DNA of 59,553 nucleotides from Gallionellales bacterium RIFCSPLOWO2_02_FULL_59_110 (GCA_001801215.1 MGXA01000058.1:1-59553); one strand, 5' to 3'; shown: positions 51,613 through 59,553, counted from the first letter of the stretch. A program made the numbers and translations. The notes: a model not told the origin generated them from the sequence alone.

Positions 51613-51693
51613 GTAGCCCGGGTGAAATGCAATCCGGGATGCTTTCGGAAATTTGCACATTCCCCCGGATTCCGCTACGCTTCATCCGAGCTA
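51613..51693. repeat. REP-like element between porin and surface cytochrome genes
   Basis: GTAGCCCGGGTGAAATGC at the left faces GCTTCATCCGAGCTAC at the right, with inner ATCCGGG/CCCCGGAT arms. This type of element is common in proteobacterial intergenic DNA and could stabilise the upstream mRNA or attenuate read-through. Confidence 0.6.
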
Positions 51694-51744
51694 CAACCGT
51701 ATCTGCAAGTTCAGGTAATCAACAGAATAATATAAGCAGCTAAT

Positions 51745-51780
51745 AAAGGCAGTAAAGGCAGTAAAGGCAGTAAAGGCAGT
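51745..51780. repeat. 9-bp tandem repeat upstream of a surface cytochrome gene
   Basis: Four perfect, contiguous copies of AAAGGCAGT, followed by a degenerate fifth (AGGAAGGCA). They lie about 100 bases before the start codon of the decaheme lipoprotein gene, within the likely promoter or leader. Confidence 0.9.
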
Positions 51781-51878
51781 AGGAAGGCATGACCGGCTTA
51801 CTGGCAGAATTGGGGTAAGGGGTTGTTTTTCGTGTTTCTTTGACTAACTTCGAAATTGTAATTTCATGGGGGAAAAAA

Positions 51879-54542
51879 ATGAAATCCATGTTTGCTCGAC
51901 TGGGTCTGCTGGCCCTGTTTATCACCGCGCTGGCGGGCTGTAGCGGCGGCGGAGGCGGTTCCGGTTCGGAAGCACCGACAACACCGACAACACCGACAAC
52001 ACCGACAACACCAGCGGTAACCTCACAACCCCCAGCAGTCGGGGCTGGCAATGCGATTACCAACATTTCCACGATGACGCCAGACGCATTCGCGGATATC
52101 AAGTTCGACACTGCAAAGGCCAAGATCACCGGCGCAACCGTCAGCAGCGCGCCCAAGGTCTACTTCAACCTGGTCGACGCCTCCGGCAACCCGATCACGG
52201 GCATGACCACCAACAACCTGCTTTTCGCCATCGCCAAGCTGGTTCCGGGTACGCCCGGCAGCAGCAGCTTGCCGCAAAGCGTGCAGAGGTGGGTCAGCTA
52301 TATGGTGATCAACCCCGCTACGGGCGCGCTCGGCAAGCCCGGCACGGATTCCGGCGGCAAGCTGACGGACAACGGCGATGGCTCGTACGTCTATGAATTT
52401 GCCCAGGATCTCGCCACGGTCAAGGCGCGCGTCGATGCCGCCACGGCAACGGCCAGCCAGAACAAGGCAGACCTGGACGACCTGACCTACGACGCGAACC
52501 TCACGCACCGCGTCGGTATCCAGCTCAGCGGCGCCAAGCCCGGCTTTGGCACCGACAGCTCGGTCACCGGCGTAATCAAGAACCCGATAGACCTGATCTT
52601 CGACTTCGTCCCGGCCACCTCGACCGAAGTCGCGCAGACCGAAACCGACGGCACGAAGCAGCGCAACATCGTCGACATCAGGAACTGCTTCACCTGTCAC
52701 GTCAAGTTCACTTTCCACGGACGCCGGTCACCGACCACCGGGCAAGGCACCATTGATGCCACGTTCGGGATCGGCGGCGGTCGCCAGGACACCAGGTTCT
52801 GCGTGCTCTGCCACAGCGACCAGCGCAAATTCGGCGTCGCCAATGCGGCCATCACCGGCACGACCATCGCAGCGGGCGACAGGATGAAGGACTTCTCGAT
52901 GAAGAACCTCCCCGTCTGGATCCACAAGATCCACATGGGCGAGCATCTGGTGCTGCAAGGCTATAACGCCAGCAATGTCATGCTCAACCACATCAAGTTC
53001 CCGCAGGACGTGAGGAACTGCACCAAGTGCCACTCCGACAACGACGGCGCGACGGGCGGCAACACCGTGGCACAGGCCGACAACTGGAAGAACAAGCCTA
53101 GCCGCCTAGCCTGCGGCGCATGCCACGACGGCATCGACTTCGCGACCGGCACCGGCACCAGCGTAAAGGGCGGTGCCACCGGCCACATGGGCGGTGCTCA
53201 CCAGACGGATGACAACTGCGCGCTGTGCCACTCTCCTGGCGTCATCGCGACGCAGCACACGCCCGTGTTGACGTTGACGAACGCGACCACCGGCGTGCAA
53301 ACGCACTTTGCGGCGGTCGAGAGCAACCTCCCGACCGGCGCGAAGAAGGTCGCCTACGATCTGAACAGCGTCACGCTGAATACCGACAGAAATCCGGTAT
53401 TCAAGTTCAAGATACTGCTGGATGGCACTGCGGCAGCCCTGAGCACAACCACCGGCCTGCCTACTTCCGGCAACTATTCGGGTAACGGGCCAACGTTCTA
53501 CATCGCATATGCCCAGGATCAGGATGGCATTACCGCGAAAAACGACTGGAACGTGACCAGCACCAGCGGCCAGGCTCTGGCGACGATCGCGGCGGCGGGA
53601 GGTTTGACGGGCCCGGATGCCAACGGCTATTTCACGGCAACGTACGTGCCAACGACCAATGCTACTACTGGTGTCGTCACAGCGGCCCCTGCCGTGCCGG
53701 CCGGCGCGAAGAAGGTGACCGGCCTGATGATCGACGGGTTTAGCCAGACCGATGTGGCGGGTTACACGGCGATCAAGGTGGTGCCGGATGCGGTGCTGAA
53801 ACCGGTTTCTGCGAATGACGCGCGCCGCACCATTACCAGCAAGGAGCGTTGCAACAGATGCCACGAGAAACTGGGGGTATTCACCACCGCCAACTTCCAT
53901 GGCGGCGTGCGGAACAATCCGCAGGTATGCGCCTTCTGCCACGACAACAAGACGCGCAGCACAAATGCGGGATGGTCCGCCTCTTCCAACTACTTCTACC
54001 ATGCGATTCACGCAGCCGGCAAGCGGACGGAGGACTTCACGCGGAACCCGACTTTCAATTTCCAGGACATCGGTTATCCGGGCCTGTTGAGAGAGTGCCG
54101 TCAGTGCCACGAGCCGAACACCGTCAACTTTGGCGCTGCTGCGAGCAAGGCGGCGGCTGAAAGCGGCCTGCTGTTCCCGGTCGTTGCCTCGGGAACCATT
54201 CATGCGACCAACCCCATTTCCCCGTATCTTGCTCAGGTTGGGGTCGCACGGGGCGATAATCTTGGCACTGCCACGAGCGGGACTGCGTTGCTGAATTCGC
54301 CGATCCTGCATGCCTGCTTCGCCTGTCACGATACGACGGCGGCGATTTCGCACATGAAGGCCAACGGTGGCGACTTCTATGAAGCCCGTTCCGTTATCGA
54401 CGCCAAGGACGGCAACGCCGACGGCACGCTCACCAGCCGCGAGCAGTGTCTGGTATGCCACGGCGCGGGCAAGATCGTGGATGTCGAAGTCATGCACAGG
54501 TCGCCCGCAGGCCTGACGACGGCGGATCGCGTGACCCCGTAA
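51879..54542 (+). CDS. MtrC/OmcA-family decaheme outer-surface lipoprotein cytochrome
   Basis: The 887-residue protein has a lipoprotein signal (ALAGC, lipid-bearing Cys21), a Gly/Ser run, a TPT repeat linker (about 32-45), and a non-heme N-terminal domain to about residue 260. Ten CXXCH motifs follow (CFTCH, CVLCH, CTKCH, CGACH, CALCH, then CNRCH, CAFCH, CRQCH, CFACH, CLVCH), five plus five around a second beta-rich domain, the layout of MtrC/OmcA/UndA. It should sit on the cell surface and exchange electrons with minerals or metals. GGGGG precedes the ATG. The family name is clear; assignment to MtrC or OmcA is not. Confidence 0.92.
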   Translation: MKSMFARLGLLALFITALAGCSGGGGGSGSEAPTTPTTPTTPTTPAVTSQPPAVGAGNAITNISTMTPDAFADIKFDTAKAKITGATVSSAPKVYFNLVDASGNPITGMTTNNLLFAIAKLVPGTPGSSSLPQSVQRWVSYMVINPATGALGKPGTDSGGKLTDNGDGSYVYEFAQDLATVKARVDAATATASQNKADLDDLTYDANLTHRVGIQLSGAKPGFGTDSSVTGVIKNPIDLIFDFVPATSTEVAQTETDGTKQRNIVDIRNCFTCHVKFTFHGRRSPTTGQGTIDATFGIGGGRQDTRFCVLCHSDQRKFGVANAAITGTTIAAGDRMKDFSMKNLPVWIHKIHMGEHLVLQGYNASNVMLNHIKFPQDVRNCTKCHSDNDGATGGNTVAQADNWKNKPSRLACGACHDGIDFATGTGTSVKGGATGHMGGAHQTDDNCALCHSPGVIATQHTPVLTLTNATTGVQTHFAAVESNLPTGAKKVAYDLNSVTLNTDRNPVFKFKILLDGTAAALSTTTGLPTSGNYSGNGPTFYIAYAQDQDGITAKNDWNVTSTSGQALATIAAAGGLTGPDANGYFTATYVPTTNATTGVVTAAPAVPAGAKKVTGLMIDGFSQTDVAGYTAIKVVPDAVLKPVSANDARRTITSKERCNRCHEKLGVFTTANFHGGVRNNPQVCAFCHDNKTRSTNAGWSASSNYFYHAIHAAGKRTEDFTRNPTFNFQDIGYPGLLRECRQCHEPNTVNFGAAASKAAAESGLLFPVVASGTIHATNPISPYLAQVGVARGDNLGTATSGTALLNSPILHACFACHDTTAAISHMKANGGDFYEARSVIDAKDGNADGTLTSREQCLVCHGAGKIVDVEVMHRSPAGLTTADRVTP
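51973..52008 (+). repeat. 9-bp coding tandem repeat (TPT linker)
   Basis: Four perfect copies of CACCGACAA encode the repeated Thr-Pro-Thr linker just after the lipid-bearing Cys region. Unit length is a multiple of three, so copy-number change alters linker length without a frameshift. Confidence 0.9.
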
Positions 54543-54599
54543 TTCGCAGTTGGTTGTAGCGGCGACCGGGGGCGCGCCCCGGTCACACGAGCAGCAAAA

Positions 54600-54633
54600 A
54601 ATAACCCGGATGTGGCGGCACATCCGGGTTATT
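54600..54633 (+). terminator. terminator after the first surface cytochrome gene
   Basis: A perfect 15-bp stem AATAACCCGGATGTG / CACATCCGGGTTATT with a GCGG loop is followed by CTTT. A shorter GC-rich stem (GACCGGGG/CCCCGGTC, about 54563-54583) lies just before it. Confidence 0.8.
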
Positions 54634-54942
54634 CTTTGGTAAGGCGGCGAAAATATCGCAGGGCGCATTCCGTGCGCCAACGGCAACATGCATGGAATGC
54701 GTCCTGCGTATTTTCCCCGGATTGTCCGTCAGGCCGCAAACTCCTCCCGGCCTCCCCTTGTGCGAGCATCCGCTGCGCGGATTGCCTGCTTACCCCACTT
54801 CAGGGGAGGAGTTGGGGAGGAGGAGCGGCTCGGTTCTCCCCCTGATAAGGGGGTTAGAGGGGGTTTTATCTGGCCGGATCGCTATAAGCTCCGCCATTAA
54901 CGTACATCAACGTACATCGCAGTTAAACCCGGAAGGAGTTTT
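54634..54942. other. repeat-filled gap before the helix-hairpin-helix gene
   Basis: It holds an imperfect inverted repeat (CGCAGGGCGCATTCC at 54658-54672 against GGAATGCGTCCTGCG near 54696-54710) and a C/G-run hairpin region (about 54780-54865, TCTCCCCCTGATAAGGGGGT), related to the repeat inside the permease gene. CGTACATCAA occurs twice just before the next gene. No gene is seen. Confidence 0.5.
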
Positions 54943-55398
54943 ATGAAACGCTATTTTATTTGCGCAGCCCTGGCTGTGCTGTTGCTGGGCACAGGTTCAT
55001 CCTTTGGCGCCGGGCAAAAACCCGTTGCGGACGACGATGAGGCGAGTGCAAACCCTGCCATGAAGAGTGTCGATGCCAGCAGGAAAGATATCGCCGAGAG
55101 GCGCAAGACCGCCGCGAAAATCAAGCTGATCGACATCAACAGCGCGAGCGCGGCGGAACTCAAGAAGCTTCCCGGCATCGGTGACGCCGAAGCGCGCAAG
55201 ATAGTGGCGGGCCGCCCCTACGGCAGCAAATTCTGGCTAGTGACCAACAACATCCTGCTCGAAGGCACCTACTCGGGCATCAAGGACAGGATCGTCGCCC
55301 GGCAACCCTTCAAGGACGGCGACAAGAACGCGGAGATATATAAAAAGTTGAGCGAAAAGAAAACGGCTGAGGAGCTGAAGGCGGGCGGTAAGCAGTAG
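54943..55398 (+). CDS. secreted ComEA-like helix-hairpin-helix protein
   Basis: The 151-residue protein has a signal peptide (ending SSFGA), a charged linker and a helix-hairpin-helix domain at about 62-115 (IDINSASAAELKKLPGIGDAEARKIVAGRP), then a Lys-rich tail. ComEA-type domains bind DNA or protein in the periplasm. It has a strong AAGGAG site. Its position between two surface cytochrome genes suggests a structural or assembly role in the same system rather than competence; that is inference, and no cysteine or heme motif is present. Confidence 0.8.
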   Translation: MKRYFICAALAVLLLGTGSSFGAGQKPVADDDEASANPAMKSVDASRKDIAERRKTAAKIKLIDINSASAAELKKLPGIGDAEARKIVAGRPYGSKFWLVTNNILLEGTYSGIKDRIVARQPFKDGDKNAEIYKKLSEKKTAEELKAGGKQ

Positions 55399-55588
55399 CA
55401 ATTTTGTGGCGGGCTCTGCGCGCGCTGCCGGGGCTTTGGTCCCTTGCAACCAAGGCGCACCCCTTGCTGGTGTTGTCCGCCGGACATGGAAAGCGGTGTC
55501 GGGCGGAGCCCACCCAGCCGGGCTTCTTTTATTCGTCAGGCCGGAGTGCTACCATGCGCGCATTCAATTTGAATTCAGAGGTGAAATC

Positions 55589-55846
55589 ATGGCTGGCATG
55601 AGTATTCGTGGTTTGGACGATCGGGTATTGGCCAGGCTTAAAAGTCAGGCCGAGCAAGAGGGCAGCAGCCTAAACAGTTTGGTATTGCGTCTGCTGCAAG
55701 GCGCAGGCTCGGACAGGCGCCCCGGCGCATTGCAAAAGTTTGATGACCTCGATACCCTGGCGGGAACCTGGAGCAAGCAGGAAGCACTGGCCTTTGAACG
55801 CAACACGGCAGCGTTTGCCGAGGTTGACGCGGCACTGTGGAAATAA
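55589..55846 (+). CDS. VapB/FitA-like antitoxin
   Basis: The 85-residue protein starts MAGMSIRGLDDRVLARLKSQ, a ribbon-helix-helix DNA-binding N-terminus of the FitA/Arc type, and continues with a helical tail that would wrap the toxin. A GAGGTG site precedes the ATG. The toxin gene begins four bases after its stop. An A/T-rich near-palindrome (ATTCAATTTGAAT, about 55562-55574) just upstream could be its operator. Confidence 0.85.
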   Translation: MAGMSIRGLDDRVLARLKSQAEQEGSSLNSLVLRLLQGAGSDRRPGALQKFDDLDTLAGTWSKQEALAFERNTAAFAEVDAALWK

Positions 55847-55849
55847 GCC

Positions 55850-56260
55850 ATGCGCACCATCGCGCTGGACACCAACGCCTACGCCGCCTTCAAGCGCGGC
55901 GATGCTGCAATTGTCGCCGTGCTGCAACATGCGCCCAGCATCATTGTGTGCGCCACGGTATTGGGGGAGTTGCTGGGTGGCTTCGCTGCCGGTAAGCGGG
56001 AGAGCGTCAATCGCAGCGAGTTGACGCAGTTTATCAACGTGCCGCGCGTGAAGGTGGTTCCCATCACAGCGGCTACTGCCGATCTGTATGCGCTGGTGTA
56101 TGCCGTACTGCGCCGCAAAGGCCGGCCCATTCCCACCAACGACCTGTGGATTGCCGCCAGTAGCCTGGAACATGGAGCCGCGCTGTTGACGCTCGACACG
56201 CATTTCCAAAACATTGATGGCCTGCGCGCGGGGGCACGGCTGGAGGAGTTTATTCCGTGA
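55850..56260 (+). CDS. vapC: PIN-domain ribonuclease toxin, VapC family
   Basis: The 136-residue protein shows the PIN acidic residues: Asp in IALDTNAYAAF, Glu in TVLGELLGGF, Asp in PTNDLWIAA and Asp in LTLDTHF. VapC toxins cut tRNA or rRNA and are held inactive by the cognate antitoxin encoded directly upstream. The pair sits inside the electron transfer locus, between the helix-hairpin-helix and the second surface cytochrome genes, and may help retain it. Confidence 0.9.
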   Translation: MRTIALDTNAYAAFKRGDAAIVAVLQHAPSIIVCATVLGELLGGFAAGKRESVNRSELTQFINVPRVKVVPITAATADLYALVYAVLRRKGRPIPTNDLWIAASSLEHGAALLTLDTHFQNIDGLRAGARLEEFIP

Positions 56261-56280
56261 TGGTTTCGCCTTCCGGGCTC

Positions 56281-56361
56281 TGCCCGCGCAGGCGGGAACC
56301 CGGTTAAAACAAGAAGCTGGATATCGCCTTCGCGGGCATGACGAATAATCAGCGCCTCCTT
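56281..56361. repeat. palindromic repeat, copy 2 (GAATAATCAGCGCCT end)
   Basis: Homologous to 17209-17292: both share CCCGCG-AGGCGGGAACCC, a CTGGAT spacer, CGCCTTCGCGGG and ATGACGAATAA-TCAGCGCCT. The left end present in copy 1 is missing here. Confidence 0.7.
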
Positions 56362-56800
56362 AGAGCCAAACCTCTTGCAGGAGCGCAATTTATTACGCGA
56401 TTGCTCCCGATGAATCGCCCGATAAATCAAGCTACTGCGGTCAAGCTCATGCAGCCTGATGGGTTATTTGCGTTCATGGTGTTGAACCGGCATTGCAGGG
56501 GCGAATGAATCACGTTATCCGTCATGGACGGTGACTGGTGTTGTATTAGGATGTGCTTCATTAAAAAAAGGTACTGTCTTTCCGAAAAAATCTAAGTTAG
56601 AATCCGGCGACCTTCGAAAGAGTTCCGCCAATGTTGTTCCCGTAACGGGCTGAAATTGGCAGATTTTTCGAGGTTCAGGAATCGCTGTAGTGTGCGATTG
56701 CAGGTATCAAGCGGGACCGGGGGGGGTGAGGGGGCGTGTTTATGCGCGCTTTTTTGGTCTGAATTCGGTCATTGTAGTTTCGACAAGGGGAGAGAAAATA
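56362..56800. other. leader region of the second surface cytochrome gene
   Basis: These 439 bases precede the second decaheme lipoprotein gene. I see no gene. The region is moderately A/T rich around 56560-56610 (AAAAAAAGGTACTGTC, AAAAAATCTAAGTTAG), where a promoter would be expected, but no pair of hexamers is convincing. A strong AAGGGGAGAG site lies just before the start. Confidence 0.35.
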
Positions 56801-59125
56801 ATGAAATTCAAGTTCATACGACACGCCCTGCTGGCATTGTTTGTCGTCGCGCTGGCAGCTTGCAGCGACGGCGATGATGGCGCGGCAGGACCGGCGGGCG
56901 CCACAGGCGCTACAGGCGCCACAGGCGCTACAGGTGCAGCAGGCTCAGCAGGCGCTGCGGCGGACAACTTCAAGGTCAGCAATTTCCACGGCGAAGCCGC
57001 GCTGGAGGCAGAGCATCTGGCCACAGCCGGCCAGCTCATTGTAAACACCACCATCACCGGCGCCAGCGTTGCCGCTGACGGCACCGTGACGGTCAATTTC
57101 ACGGTGAAGAAGAAAGACGGCACGGCGGTGACCGACCTCAATACTGCAGTGCCTACTGGTGTGACGGCTCCGATAGCCGTATCCGCCACCGTTGCCTATC
57201 TTGACGCTTCCAACAACTGGGTGCCGTACTTCCAGAACACAGAGGATTCCGGCGCCTTCACCGCCGCCTGGAAGGCCGGCGAAGCGGCCGCCTTTGCGGC
57301 CAACGGCAAGACCATCGGCAACATCACCGGTCAGGCCACCACCAGCACGACGACCGTCACGAACCTGGGCGGCGGCAACTACTCGCTGGTACTGGCCAAG
57401 AAAATAGTGGGCCAGGTTGAGCCGAACACCGCCAACACCAACGATCTGGCCAACGGCGAGACGATAGCCTACGATGCGTCGCGCACGCACCGCGTGTCCC
57501 TGCAGCACGGTGGGCACAACGGCTACACCGCCAACGCCGAGCTGAATTTCGTACCCAACGGCACTGCCGGGAACGGATCGCGCAACATCGTATCCACCAC
57601 GGCTTGCAACCAGTGCCACAAGAAGATCGAAATCCACGGCGGCAGCCGCTTCAGGATCGAGACTTGCGTGACCTGCCACAACCCGACCAACTTCGACTCG
57701 TCCAGCGACGTGACGATGGACGCCAAGGTGCTGTTCCACAAGATCCACATGGGTTCCAGAATGGTCAAGGGATTGAAGATCGGCCACCGCGGCAACACGG
57801 TTGACTATGGCCATATCGGCTTCCCGGCGGACGTGCAGAACTGCCAGAAGTGCCACTACCAGCCCCAAGGTGAAACCCTGGCCGACGTGAACAACTGGAA
57901 GGAAAAACCGAGCCGCGCGGCGTGCGGTTCCTGCCACGACGACGTCGATTTCGCGACCGGCACCAACCACCCGGGCGGCGCGCAGAGCACCGATGCAGCC
58001 TGCACCTTCTGCCACGGCTCTTCCGGCACGCAAACTGCCAACGGCCAGGCGCCGGCCCCCATTCCGGATGTGCATAAGGTCGTACGCAGCTACGACTACA
58101 CGACGGACATCAGCATGACGCCACCCGCCAACGGCACCCACTATGTGGCGGGCGAAGCGCCAGTGGTGACTATCGTTCTGAAGAAGGACGGCGTCGCGAT
58201 CGACCATACCACGGTGACGCAAGCAGCCAACAGCAACACTTACCTGTTCGTGAGCGGCCCGAGGGCGAGCCGCAAACCGGTGCTGACCACCCAGGCGGCA
58301 CTGCATGCCGTACAGAAGGAAGGCACCGCCAACGGCACCTACGCCAATAACGCGATCTACAAGCATACCGACCCGACGCAGGACGATCCGAAAATCACCT
58401 GGAACACCGGCAATATCCAGTACCAGCTCGATGCGATCCCGGCGGGCATGAAGTCCGGCACCTACGTCGCCTATGTGTCTGCGCATGATAACGCGAACGC
58501 TGTCGGCGTCGATGGGGTGGACTTCATCACCTTCCAGGTCGGCACGGCCACGGAAGAGAAGAAGATCGCGACCAACTGCAACGACTGCCACGGAAAACCA
58601 GCCGAAGTCGCGGCTGACACGACCTCTCTGGCTATGGATAACGTGATGCACGGCAACCGTCCGTTCAATGTCGATATTTGCGGCAACTGCCACGACTATA
58701 CGGCGCAGCGGGTGGCGAAGCTCGGTTCGGAAGGCACCCTGTGGACCCAGGGCGGCGCCAACAACATGGGCTTTGGCGCACAGCCGATCTCCAAGCGCGT
58801 TCACGGCGTGCACTTCGGTTCCAGCGTCACTTATCCGTTCCAGATCCACGCCACCTACGGTGCGCATTACCAGTATGTCACCTTCCCGCAGGACGTGAGG
58901 AACTGCGAGAAGTGTCATCCGGCCAGCACCACCAGCGGCACGTGGAAGACCAACCCGAACAGGCTCGCCTGTAACGGTTGTCACGACTCCGACTCGGCAG
59001 CGGCGCATACCGCGACCATGACCTGGGATCCGACTCCGTACTTCGACAAGACGGGTGCGGGTTATACGAGCGGCCCATTCAGCGGCGATGAGCGCGAAGC
59101 ATGCGCTACATGTCATGCCGACTAA
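56801..59125 (+). CDS. second MtrC/OmcA-family decaheme lipoprotein cytochrome with collagen-like linker
   Basis: The 774-residue protein has a lipoprotein signal (ALAAC, Cys21), then a Gly-X-Y collagen-like segment (GPAGATGATGATGATGAAGS, about 28-47), an N-terminal beta domain and ten CXXCH motifs (CNQCH, CVTCH, CQKCH, CGSCH, CTFCH, CNDCH, CGNCH, CEKCH, CNGCH, CATCH) arranged five plus five. It is a paralogue-like companion of the 51879-54542 product but differs in linker and in the region between pentaheme domains. It probably shares the cell surface with it, as MtrC and OmcA do in Shewanella. A terminator follows. Confidence 0.92.
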   Translation: MKFKFIRHALLALFVVALAACSDGDDGAAGPAGATGATGATGATGAAGSAGAAADNFKVSNFHGEAALEAEHLATAGQLIVNTTITGASVAADGTVTVNFTVKKKDGTAVTDLNTAVPTGVTAPIAVSATVAYLDASNNWVPYFQNTEDSGAFTAAWKAGEAAAFAANGKTIGNITGQATTSTTTVTNLGGGNYSLVLAKKIVGQVEPNTANTNDLANGETIAYDASRTHRVSLQHGGHNGYTANAELNFVPNGTAGNGSRNIVSTTACNQCHKKIEIHGGSRFRIETCVTCHNPTNFDSSSDVTMDAKVLFHKIHMGSRMVKGLKIGHRGNTVDYGHIGFPADVQNCQKCHYQPQGETLADVNNWKEKPSRAACGSCHDDVDFATGTNHPGGAQSTDAACTFCHGSSGTQTANGQAPAPIPDVHKVVRSYDYTTDISMTPPANGTHYVAGEAPVVTIVLKKDGVAIDHTTVTQAANSNTYLFVSGPRASRKPVLTTQAALHAVQKEGTANGTYANNAIYKHTDPTQDDPKITWNTGNIQYQLDAIPAGMKSGTYVAYVSAHDNANAVGVDGVDFITFQVGTATEEKKIATNCNDCHGKPAEVAADTTSLAMDNVMHGNRPFNVDICGNCHDYTAQRVAKLGSEGTLWTQGGANNMGFGAQPISKRVHGVHFGSSVTYPFQIHATYGAHYQYVTFPQDVRNCEKCHPASTTSGTWKTNPNRLACNGCHDSDSAAAHTATMTWDPTPYFDKTGAGYTSGPFSGDEREACATCHAD
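56897..56932 (+). repeat. 9-bp coding tandem repeat (Gly-Ala-Thr linker)
   Basis: Four copies of GGCGCYACA alternate C and T, forming two 18-bp units that encode GATGAT twice in the collagen-like linker. Copy-number change would keep the frame. Confidence 0.85.
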
Positions 59126-59149
59126 ATAACATTAAGTAACCAACCTCAA

Positions 59150-59176
59150 GGCGGCGCTTATGCGCCGCCTTTTTTT
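59150..59176 (+). terminator. terminator of the second surface cytochrome gene
   Basis: Stem GGCGGCGC / GCGCCGCC with a TTAT loop followed by seven T residues, 25 bases after the stop codon. Confidence 0.93.
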
Positions 59177-59553
59177 ATTGGTGCCCCCGGCAGGGCGCAC
59201 TTGCCTGGAGGTGAAAATTTTGAGGCGAATTGATTCTTGAGTCGTAACTACTCAGGTCGAAATTACGATACTCACGGAAGCACCACAACACCAGTCCCTC
59301 TCCCGCAAGCGCAAGGGGAGTAAAACCGCTGTACCTGAGTAATAACCTTGAGCCATGATATTTGTGGATTAAGCGCGTAACGCGAATCTACCGAAAAGGC
59401 GGTGGATATACGCCTTCGGCGTTTTTTCCACCCTACCCAATACCGCGCAGCTTGCGGGGGGTGCTTTATTTTCGGTCCGGTGAAATATCCAGGTTAAAGT
59501 AGCGCCATGAGTATTAGCATTTTCTTGATTGCTTATACCGCGAAGGCTGCTAT
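59177..59553. other. right-edge region, mostly repeats
   Basis: It contains a hairpin GGTGGATATACGCC...TCCACC (about 59401-59432) of the dispersed type, and TGAAATATCCAGGTTA (59481-59496), similar to the end of the 8895-9144 element. An ATG at 59507 opens a frame (MSISIFLIAYTAKAA) running off the edge; it has no good ribosome site and is too short to call. Confidence 0.35.

Noticed and set aside
51745-51780. short CRISPR-like array
   Set aside because: Units are 9 bp with no spacers and no cas genes are nearby; it is a simple tandem repeat.
56945-59116. 723-codon open frame antisense to the second decaheme lipoprotein gene
   Set aside because: It is the complement of a clear ten-heme cytochrome gene, has low-complexity Val/Arg/His composition and no family features. 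The same applies to 53106-54689 antisense to the first one and 19137-20450 antisense to rne.

Overview
The window looks like chromosome of a betaproteobacterium, most likely of the Gallionellaceae/Nitrosomonadales group (the neutrophilic iron oxidisers such as Sideroxydans and Gallionella). This rests on three things: the conserved beta/gamma housekeeping order tig-clpP-clpX-lon-hup-tRNA-tRNA-ppiD; a lexA-umuDC operon whose promoter carries two GAAC-N4-GTTC operators, the non-canonical LexA site reported for Sideroxydans and relatives; and a large multiheme cytochrome cluster of the kind used for electron exchange with extracellular metals. The genus is an inference.

Layout. 0-13 kb: a partial AbrB-type antitoxin, a YbbP-like ABC permease, an RhlE-type helicase, a cytoplasmic SGNH hydrolase, a TPR protein, and a translationally coupled HDOD plus PAS/GGDEF/EAL pair. 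13.2-15.7 kb: SOS operon lexA-umuD-umuC. 15.7-17.6 kb: an accessory patch with a decayed higBA pair, an intact higBA pair, an IS4-type transposase remnant and two miniature inverted-repeat elements. 17.7-33.2 kb: a small membrane protein, rne and rluC (divergent), a GGDEF/EAL protein with a c-type heme motif in its sensor domain, a second rhlE, rlmM, a HAD phosphatase, sppA, a YyaL-like protein, tesA and ybbA with overlapping divergent starts, and glnB. 33.6-41.9 kb: the protein quality-control block tig-clpP-clpX-lon-hup-tRNA-Val-tRNA-Asp-ppiD.

42.4-59.1 kb is the most interesting part: an all-plus-strand extracellular electron transfer locus. Three tightly packed genes encode an inner-membrane/cytoplasmic module: (i) an FAD/NAD(P) reductase fused to two cyclic-nucleotide-binding domains and four [4Fe-4S] ferredoxin motifs, (ii) a small membrane protein with two His-X13-His pairs suggesting two b hemes, and (iii) an FHA domain joined through one membrane helix to a periplasmic decaheme domain. 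Downstream are a periplasmic monoheme cytochrome whose predicted mature form has no methionine, an MtrA-type decaheme, an MtrB/PioB porin, two MtrC/OmcA-type decaheme lipoproteins and a small helix-hairpin-helix protein; a VapBC pair sits between the last two cytochromes. I count 41 c-type heme motifs in five proteins. A plausible chain is cytosolic redox pool, FeS/FAD protein, diheme b protein, FHA-decaheme, periplasmic cytochrome, MtrA-MtrB, surface cytochromes, in either direction. The fusion of signalling domains (CNB, FHA) to electron carriers suggests that the chain is gated by second messenger and phosphorylation.

The window is rich in small repeats: at least four families of miniature inverted-repeat elements, several REP-like hairpins (one inside a coding sequence), and 9-bp tandem repeats in or before the genes for the surface cytochromes.
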